Source of the DNA: Syntrophobacterales bacterium
Lineage (GTDB): Bacteria > Desulfobacterota > Syntrophobacteria > Syntrophobacterales > Thermodesulforhabdaceae
Assembly: GCA_026417655.1 (NCBI GenBank)
Contig: JAOACS010000005.1
Location: forward strand, 1 to 33,786
Reading direction: 5' to 3'
Length of the DNA stretch: 33,786 nucleotides
Made by a program: the position numbers and the translations under genes. The notes under the pieces are model-generated. The model did not search any database, was not told the DNA's origin, and saw only the letters and a program-made list of their open reading frames with translations. This document shows positions 28,270 through 33,786 of the stretch, one piece after another. How positions within the stretch are numbered: position 1 is the stretch's first letter; the number at the start of each line of letters is the position of its first letter.

Positions 28270-29815
28270 AACTATTGAACTTCTTATGAACCATTTTAAG
28301 GCTACCGAAGCGGCTAGACCACTTATACCCTTTTTTGTCGAGACCTTGGGCGACGTAGAAACCCCCGTATCTCTTCTTAGGCGAGTGTACAACTACGACG
28401 GAACATTTCTTCTCGAAAGCGTCGAAGGTGGTGAAAGATGGGGGCGTTACAGCTTTCTAGGCCTTGGTTCCCACTATCATATAAAAGTATTTAGAGACAC
28501 TGTAGAGGTTCATTCCCATAATGGATCGGTTTCTACCCATGAACATAATGGGGATCCCCTCTCAGTCATCCGCTCCTTTATGAAAACCTTTTCAACTCCA
28601 CCCCCAGAGCTGTTCGATTTATCACCACTTCCAAGATTTTGGGGAGGACTTGTCGGGTATGTCTGCTACGAGATGGTCTCCTTCTTTGAACCCGTCCCTA
28701 ACCTCCTCCCTGAAAAGGAACCTCTTGCCCATTTTGTCCTTCCATCTAGTATCATTGTCTTCGATAACAAAAGACACACTATCACCCTGATATCTCTGGT
28801 TATTCCTCATCGGGATTATCTAATTTCCGAAATAAGAAAGGAAGGTATTGACCGGTTGGATGAGCTTTACCGCCTCATTATGGATAACACTTCAGAGTAT
28901 CCCCTGATTTATCAAAATCGGGACCCCTCTGTCTTTAAGCTCGAATCTCCCGTAGAACCTGAAGAATTTCGTAAATCTGTTCTTAAAGCGAAAAGGTTTA
29001 TTGCCGAAGGAGAGACTATCCAAATAGTCTTATCCCAGCCGTTCCTATGTAAAGTAGCTCCGAATCCGTGGCTTTTATACCGCCTTCAACGCTTTATTAA
29101 TCCCTCACCCTATCTGTTCTATTGTCGATTAGGTGATACAACCCTTGTAGGATCCTCTCCTGAAACAATGGTTCGTCTCGAAAAGGGCGTAGCATCCCTT
29201 AGACCGATAGCAGGCACAAGACCAAGAGGTGCTACTGAACAGGAGGATAGAAAGCTTTCCGATGAACTCCTTCAGGATGAAAAGGAGCGAGCAGAGCATG
29301 TGATGCTTGTGGATCTTGGACGAAATGATCTTGGTCGTGTTGCGGAAATAGGGACTGTGCAGGTTACCGAATATATGGTTGTAGAACGGTATTCCCATGT
29401 CATGCACCTTGTATCCCATGTTCAGGCGGAACTCAAAAAAGGGCTCGACGCTTGGGATCTCTTTAAAGCGACCTTCCCGGCAGGAACCCTTACGGGAGCT
29501 CCCAAAGTTCGAGCTATGCAGCTTATTGCCGAGCTGGAAGGCCGTCCTCGAGGACCCTATGGCGGGGCCGTTGGATATATCTCATTCCAAGGCAATATGG
29601 ATATGGCCATAACCATTCGTACAGGTGTTATAGAGGATGGCATGCTCACCATTCAGGCTGGAGCTGGCATAGTGGCCGACTCGGATCCCGAAAGGGAACG
29701 TCTAGAAACTATTCATAAAGCCAAGGCGATGGAACGGGCCCTTGCAAAAATCCCCGATCTTATCATCGCCTACGGAACGAAAGGAGGAAAGAATCATGAT
29801 GGTTTTAATAGATAA
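28247..29815 (+). CDS. trpE: Anthranilate synthase component I
   Basis: This 522-residue TrpE makes anthranilate from chorismate, using ammonia from TrpG. The N-terminal part holds the tryptophan-binding element LLESVEGGERWGRYSFLG (from residue 55), so feedback inhibition is expected. The catalytic part shows VGSSPETMVRLEKG, RPIAGTRPRGATEQED, DLGRNDLGRVAEIG, TFPAGTLTGAPKVRAMQLI and PYGGAVGYISFQGNMD. I chose the ATG at 28247, preceded by AAAGGAGAAGG; the open frame runs 21 codons upstream within aroF without support. It overlaps the end of aroF and itself overlaps trpG, indicating translational coupling. Confidence 0.96.
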   Translation: MTPSPDYKTIELLMNHFKATEAARPLIPFFVETLGDVETPVSLLRRVYNYDGTFLLESVEGGERWGRYSFLGLGSHYHIKVFRDTVEVHSHNGSVSTHEHNGDPLSVIRSFMKTFSTPPPELFDLSPLPRFWGGLVGYVCYEMVSFFEPVPNLLPEKEPLAHFVLPSSIIVFDNKRHTITLISLVIPHRDYLISEIRKEGIDRLDELYRLIMDNTSEYPLIYQNRDPSVFKLESPVEPEEFRKSVLKAKRFIAEGETIQIVLSQPFLCKVAPNPWLLYRLQRFINPSPYLFYCRLGDTTLVGSSPETMVRLEKGVASLRPIAGTRPRGATEQEDRKLSDELLQDEKERAEHVMLVDLGRNDLGRVAEIGTVQVTEYMVVERYSHVMHLVSHVQAELKKGLDAWDLFKATFPAGTLTGAPKVRAMQLIAELEGRPRGPYGGAVGYISFQGNMDMAITIRTGVIEDGMLTIQAGAGIVADSDPERERLETIHKAKAMERALAKIPDLIIAYGTKGGKNHDGFNR

Positions 29816-30374
29816 TTACGACTCTTTTACCTACAATTTAGCCCAATATCTTGGAGACATGGGTTGTGAGCTCCTTGTATTTAGAAACGATGAAATATCC
29901 ATTGAGGAACTAGTAAACATGAATCCAAAAGGGATTGTTATCTCTCCAGGCCCAGGTCGTCCCGAATCGGCGGGTATAACCATAGAGGTTATAAGGCGCT
30001 TTGCTGGTGTTGTTCCCATCCTCGGGGTATGTCTAGGACACCAGGCTATAGCAAAGGCCTTTGGGGGCACCATCACCTTCGCAAAACGGTTAATGCACGG
30101 AAAAACCTCTACTGTTACGGCAGATGGTAAAACAATCTTCTCCGGTATAACAAAGCCCTTTCCTGCTATGCGTTATCACTCCCTCGCCGTAGAAAGAGAA
30201 AGCCTTCCAGAGTGCCTTGAAATAAGTGCTGTAGCAGATGACGGCGAGATTATGGGCATACGACATAGAGTCTATCCCATTGAAGGCATTCAATTTCATC
30301 CAGAATCTATAGGAACCCCTGTGGGAAAAAGGATTCTTAGAAACTTTAAGAACCTGGTAGTAAAAAATCTTTAA
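29796..30374 (+). CDS. trpG: Anthranilate synthase component II (glutamine amidotransferase)
   Basis: This 192-residue class I glutamine amidotransferase supplies ammonia to TrpE. The N-terminal DNYDSFTYNLAQYLG is diagnostic of the TrpG/PabA group. The oxyanion loop is ISPGPGRPESAG, the nucleophile is Cys79 in GVCLGHQAI, and the His-Glu pair is in IQFHPESIG near the C-terminus. It is a stand-alone subunit, not fused to TrpD. It starts at the first of two consecutive ATGs at 29796, with AAGGAGG at 29781-29787, and overlaps the trpE end by 20 bases. It could also serve a PabB, as in some bacteria, but no evidence for that is here. Confidence 0.96.
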   Translation: MMVLIDNYDSFTYNLAQYLGDMGCELLVFRNDEISIEELVNMNPKGIVISPGPGRPESAGITIEVIRRFAGVVPILGVCLGHQAIAKAFGGTITFAKRLMHGKTSTVTADGKTIFSGITKPFPAMRYHSLAVERESLPECLEISAVADDGEIMGIRHRVYPIEGIQFHPESIGTPVGKRILRNFKNLVVKNL

Positions 30375-30396
30375 TCCCTAGACAGAGGAGGAAAAA

Positions 30397-31422
30397 ATGA
30401 TGTTTTCCTCTATTCTCAAGCGAATAGTCTTGAAGGAAAACCTTTCTGAGGAAATGATGACCCATTTTATGAACGAGCTCTTCGAAGGAAAGTTTACGGA
30501 GGTTCAGATCGGCGCCTTTATAGCATCCCTTGCTACAAAGGGTGAAACAGCGGAGGAGCTATGTGGGGCCGCCCGTGCTATGAGAGCCCGAGCTAAAAAG
30601 CTTCAGATTGTAGCTTCAACCGTTGTCGATACCTGTGGAACCGGAGGAGATGGTGCCAATACTTTTAACATATCCACCACTACGGCCTTTGTTGTTGCAG
30701 GGTGTGGTGTAACGGTAGCAAAACACGGGAATCGATCTGTATCAAGCTCCTGTGGAAGCGCTGATGTGTTGGAGGCTCTTGGAGTAAAGCTTGACGTGCC
30801 ACCAGAGGTGGTCGAGGAAGCTATTCAGGAAATCGGCATTGGCTTCTTGTTCGCTCCTCTCTACCACAGTGCCATGAAATATGCTGCGAAACCGAGAAAA
30901 GAGCTAGGTATAAGATCTATCTTTAACATGCTTGGACCTCTTACTAACCCCGCAGGTGCCCATTGTCAGCTTATAGGAGTTTATGCTCCGGAACTTACGG
31001 AAATGTTCGCCCAGGCCCTTAAAGGATTAGGAACCCGGAGGGCCTTTATTGTTCACGGTCACGATGGCCTAGATGAAATCTCTGTATGTGCTCCTACAAG
31101 GGTTACAGAATTGTCGGAGGGTATAATAAAAACCTACGACATTTATCCCGAACACTACTTCGGCGAAAGAGCTGATAAGGGTGCCCTCGAAGGCGGATCT
31201 CCCTCAGAAAATGCCGATATTTTAAGGGCTATTTTGGATGGTAGCGAAAGGGGTCCTAGGCGAAACGTTGTAATTTTAAATAGTGCCTTCGCTTTGATGG
31301 CCGCTGGAAAGGCTAAGACCGTTAAAGATGGAATAGAACTGGCAAAACAAAGTATCGACTCCGGTGCAGCCCTTTCTAAGTTAAATGCCCTTATAGAATT
31401 TACCCGCTCTGCCCAATCATGA
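30397..31422 (+). CDS. trpD: Anthranilate phosphoribosyltransferase
   Basis: This 341-residue TrpD transfers the phosphoribosyl group of PRPP to anthranilate. The PRPP and Mg2+ site is clear: VVDTCGTGGDGANTFNIST, then VAKHGNRSVSSSCGSADVLEALG. Other conserved segments are FAPLYHSAMKYAAKPRKELGI and FNMLGPLTNPAGA in the anthranilate-binding hinge region. The length matches the family. GAGGAGG lies seven bases before the ATG, 22 bases after the trpG stop. Confidence 0.97.
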   Translation: MMFSSILKRIVLKENLSEEMMTHFMNELFEGKFTEVQIGAFIASLATKGETAEELCGAARAMRARAKKLQIVASTVVDTCGTGGDGANTFNISTTTAFVVAGCGVTVAKHGNRSVSSSCGSADVLEALGVKLDVPPEVVEEAIQEIGIGFLFAPLYHSAMKYAAKPRKELGIRSIFNMLGPLTNPAGAHCQLIGVYAPELTEMFAQALKGLGTRRAFIVHGHDGLDEISVCAPTRVTELSEGIIKTYDIYPEHYFGERADKGALEGGSPSENADILRAILDGSERGPRRNVVILNSAFALMAAGKAKTVKDGIELAKQSIDSGAALSKLNALIEFTRSAQS

Positions 31423-31438
31423 GATCGGAGGGGAGTAT

Positions 31439-32257
31439 ATGGAAGCTCCAATACCAGATCGTCTCCAAGAAATCCTATCTTGGAAAAGGATAGAAATAGA
31501 AGAGGCTAAGGCTCAAATCCCCCTAGGGGATCTAACAAAAAGAGCCCTTGAGGTAGCAAGATTAAGAAAAGATCGTCCCTTTAGGAAAGCATTAACCAAA
31601 GAGGAGGGTAGTATTAAAATCATCGCTGAGATCAAGCGAGCTTCACCATCGAAGGGGGTAATTAAAGATCACCTCGATGTAACGTTACAGGCGAAAACCT
31701 ATGAATCAGCAGGGGCATCGGCTGTTTCTGTTCTTACCGAGAGAAAGTTCTTTCAGGGGACTCTTGGGGATCTTCTAAATGTAAAAAAATCAATTAATGT
31801 TCCAGTCTTAAGAAAGGACTTCATCTTAGAACCATATCAACTCTATGAATCCGTCATTTTTGGAGCGGATGCGGTCCTTCTTATAGCCCGTATTCTTTCA
31901 AAGGCAGAGCTTGGTGACCTTTTAGCCCTTTCCGATGAGCTAGGTCTCGATGCTCTAATAGAAACCCATGATGAAACCGATATGGAAAAGGCTCTACAAA
32001 GTGGTGCCTCTATCGTGGGAATCAACAACCGAGATCTTTCAAGCTTTAAAGTATCATTGGAGACAACCCTTAGACTCTCCCAATTTCTTGATCCCAAACA
32101 TCATATTGGTGTCTCCGAAAGTGGGATTCAGAGCCGAAAGGATATAGAATGGATTGTTTCTAAGACCGGTATAAGGTCCTTTCTTGTGGGGGAACTTTTA
32201 ATGAAATCCAACGATCCGGCACGGGAGATAAGATCCTTAAAGGGAAATCAGCTATGA
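31439..32257 (+). CDS. trpC: Indole-3-glycerol phosphate synthase
   Basis: This is a 272-residue single-function TrpC with a (beta/alpha)8 barrel that closes the ring of CdRP to indole-3-glycerol phosphate. Key segments are IIAEIKRASPSKGVI (catalytic Glu and Lys), VSVLTERKFFQGTLGDL, PVLRKDFILEPYQLYE, IVGINNRDLSSFKVSL and VSESGIQSR. It is not fused to TrpF, unlike E. coli. GGAGGGG precedes the ATG, and the stop overlaps the trpF start (ATGA at 32254-32257). Confidence 0.96.
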   Translation: MEAPIPDRLQEILSWKRIEIEEAKAQIPLGDLTKRALEVARLRKDRPFRKALTKEEGSIKIIAEIKRASPSKGVIKDHLDVTLQAKTYESAGASAVSVLTERKFFQGTLGDLLNVKKSINVPVLRKDFILEPYQLYESVIFGADAVLLIARILSKAELGDLLALSDELGLDALIETHDETDMEKALQSGASIVGINNRDLSSFKVSLETTLRLSQFLDPKHHIGVSESGIQSRKDIEWIVSKTGIRSFLVGELLMKSNDPAREIRSLKGNQL

Positions 32258-32925
32258 GGTCGGTGCAGGTAAAGATATGCGGAATAACAAAGCCGGAAGA
32301 TGCCTGTTTTTGCAAAGAGCGGGGTATTGATGCAATAGGATGCGTTTTCTTTCCAAAAAGCCCTCGTTTTGTTGACGAGGTTCAGGCTTTGGAAATACGC
32401 TCAGCCTTTGGGTATGGAGTGGTTGGTGTCTTTGTGAATCCCAAACCTAATGATATTATCAGAGTTATAAAAAAGACCGGCATTACAATCGTTCAGCTCC
32501 ATGGTGAGGAACCTGAAGGCCTCGTCAGCGAACTCGAAAGCTCCGGCATTCAGGTCATAAAGGCACTTTTTTACTGGAGAGAACCTAAATTTTTGGAAGC
32601 GCCTAGGTTCAATGCTTCCGCCTTTCTTGCGGAACATGGAGCCATAGGATCTGGTGGAACTGGTGCATCATGGGACTGGAGTGCTGCAAGAAAGCTTAGA
32701 GAATACGGTAAACCATATTTAATCGCTGGAGGAATTAACCCTCAGAATGCGCTACGGGCTATAGAAATGTCCCAAGCCGACGGTATCGATTTAAGCTCCG
32801 GTGTGGAGAAGGCTCCTGGTGTCAAAGATAAGGCCTCTATAGAGGCACTTATGGAAGTTATTCAAAGGGTAAAGGTCCCATGGCCCATTAGGCCAATCTT
32901 TTTCTTAGACGAGACTAATTCATAG
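32254..32925 (+). CDS. trpF: Phosphoribosylanthranilate isomerase
   Basis: This 223-residue TrpF carries out the Amadori rearrangement of PRA to CdRP. It starts with the conserved [12 protein letters not shown], where the Cys is the catalytic base, and contains [22 protein letters not shown], the catalytic acid Asp in [18 protein letters not shown] and [11 protein letters not shown]. The length is near normal, with a short C-terminal tail. The ATG overlaps the trpC stop, so translation is coupled. Confidence 0.95.
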   Translation: MRSVQVKICGITKPEDACFCKERGIDAIGCVFFPKSPRFVDEVQALEIRSAFGYGVVGVFVNPKPNDIIRVIKKTGITIVQLHGEEPEGLVSELESSGIQVIKALFYWREPKFLEAPRFNASAFLAEHGAIGSGGTGASWDWSAARKLREYGKPYLIAGGINPQNALRAIEMSQADGIDLSSGVEKAPGVKDKASIEALMEVIQRVKVPWPIRPIFFLDETNS

Positions 32926-32944
32926 TTTTCCAATGGAGGAAAAA

Positions 32945-33767
32945 ATGGTTGAAAAACCTAGGGAGATGCCAGATGAGAAGGGACATTTTGGTATCTATGG
33001 AGGACGATATGTAGCGGAGTCTCTTATGGCGGCTCTTCTCGAACTGGAAGAGGCCTTTATAAGATATCGCCACGATGAAACCTTCATAACTGAGATGCAC
33101 TATTACCTTAAAACCTATGTGGGGCGCCCTACACCTCTCTATTATGCGAAAAGGATTTCGGAATACTTGGGGGGAGCCCAGATTTTCTTAAAGCGCGAGG
33201 ACCTTGCCCATACAGGTGCTCACAAAATCAATAACACCATAGGACAGGCTCTTCTCGCTAAAAGAATGGGAAAGGGGAAAATAATAGCCGAAACGGGAGC
33301 GGGTCAACATGGAGTTGCCACTGCAACTGCTGCTGCGCTCCTCGGCATGGAATGCACGATATTCATGGGAACGGAGGATGTAAGACGTCAAGCTCCAAAT
33401 GTAAAACGGATGGAACTTCTTGGAGCAAGGGTTATCCCTGTAGCGAGTGGAACAGGAACTCTTAAGGATGCTATGAATGAGGCGATGCGATACTGGGTGC
33501 AAACAGTAAAGGACACCTTCTACGTGATAGGTTCAGTGGCCGGTCCCCATCCGTATCCACTAATGGTTCGAGAATTTCAAAAGATTATAGGAGAAGAGGT
33601 CAAGGGTCAGGTCCACGAGGCTATTGGTCGTCTTCCCGATTGCCTTATTGCCTGTGTTGGTGGAGGAAGTAATGCCATAGGGCTTTTCTATGCCTTTCTA
33701 AGCGATCCGGTGGAGATGATTGGCGTTGAAGCCGCAGGAAAGGGTATATCAACGGGTCATCATGCAG
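32945..33767 (+). CDS. trpB: Tryptophan synthase beta subunit (3'-truncated by contig end)
   Basis: The first 274 codons of TrpB are present; the enzyme joins indole and serine to make tryptophan with PLP. It starts [20 protein letters not shown]. The PLP lysine is Lys94 in [13 protein letters not shown], followed by [30 protein letters not shown] and the phosphate-binding loop [12 protein letters not shown]. It belongs to the standard TrpB1 group by these motifs. GGAGGAAAAA precedes the ATG by a short spacing, 19 bases after trpF. The last real codon is at the adapter junction (33768); the remaining C-terminal part and trpA are off the contig. Confidence 0.96.
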
Positions 33768-33786
33768 CTGTCTCTTATACACATCT
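33768..33786. other. Nextera/Tn5 mosaic-end adapter (right contig end)
   Basis: The last 19 bases are CTGTCTCTTATACACATCT, the exact reverse complement of the Tn5 mosaic end. It reads open in the trpB frame and would add false residues SYTH if included in the protein. It is a library artefact. Confidence 0.98.

Noticed and set aside
1-33786. In-frame TGA selenocysteine codons in the window's own genes
   Set aside because: selC prompted a look, but all recognised genes are full length without internal TGA, apart from trpB, which is cut by the contig end.
1-33786. Defence system, prophage, insertion sequence or CRISPR array
   Set aside because: No nuclease/toxin pairs, integrase, transposase, terminal repeats or spaced direct repeats were found; the content is metabolic and housekeeping.

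Overview
The window looks like a chromosomal piece of a Gram-negative anaerobe, most likely a Desulfobacterota (deltaproteobacterial, Syntrophobacter-like) organism. This rests on gene content: an rpoZ–dnaJ block, a GldA/GldF/GldG-like ABC system with DUF4340, a fused DUF523–DUF1722 protein, cobT, tRNA-Sec, CheZ with diguanylate cyclases, and a complete aroF–trp operon. No rRNA or marker phylogeny is available, so the placement is an inference. There are no transposases, phage genes or CRISPR arrays, coding density is very high, and no gene-free stretch exceeds 300 bases. Both ends are Tn5/Nextera mosaic-end adapter sequence (1-18 and 33768-33786). The contig therefore ends because of the library, and trpB is cut off artificially.

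Layout. 19-6260: tail of an unknown gene, a HAD phosphatase, a small DUF4870 membrane protein, a YihY/BrkB membrane protein, a minus-strand elbB–diguanylate cyclase–cheZ operon, then gltX. 6276-10682: a bidirectional terminator, an M16C presequence-protease-like peptidase, and a fusion of an archaeal-type CDP-archaeol synthase (CarS) domain with a metallophosphoesterase. 10777-12652: a B12-binding/radical SAM protein and a flavodoxin. 12662-16575: a tight minus-strand cluster (cobT, DUF523–DUF1722, mltG, a GlmU-like nucleotidyltransferase). 16603-16738: tRNA-Sec (selC) with its own strong promoter. 16743-25282: a long minus-strand block read in the order tRNA-Leu(CAA), terminator, rpoZ, a small helical protein, dnaJ, ABC ATPase, ABC permease, GldG-like, DUF4340, an unrecognised 437-residue protein, and YjbQ. 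25418-26857: a membrane diguanylate cyclase. 26865-33767: the tryptophan operon aroF-trpE-G-D-C-F-B.

The most interesting element is the trp leader. A 27-codon leader peptide with three consecutive Trp codons (26914-26997) overlaps an RNA with mutually exclusive pairings: a 12-bp antiterminator with one bulge, followed by two tandem intrinsic terminators with identical 5' arms. The 3' arm of the first terminator can pair perfectly with the 5' arm of the second. One ribosome stall could therefore disable both terminators in a cascade. Other items worth a look are the CarS–metallophosphoesterase fusion, a DUF523 protein that lacks one of the expected cluster cysteines, the terminator squeezed between tRNA-Leu and rpoZ, and the unrecognised gene in the GldG/DUF4340 operon.
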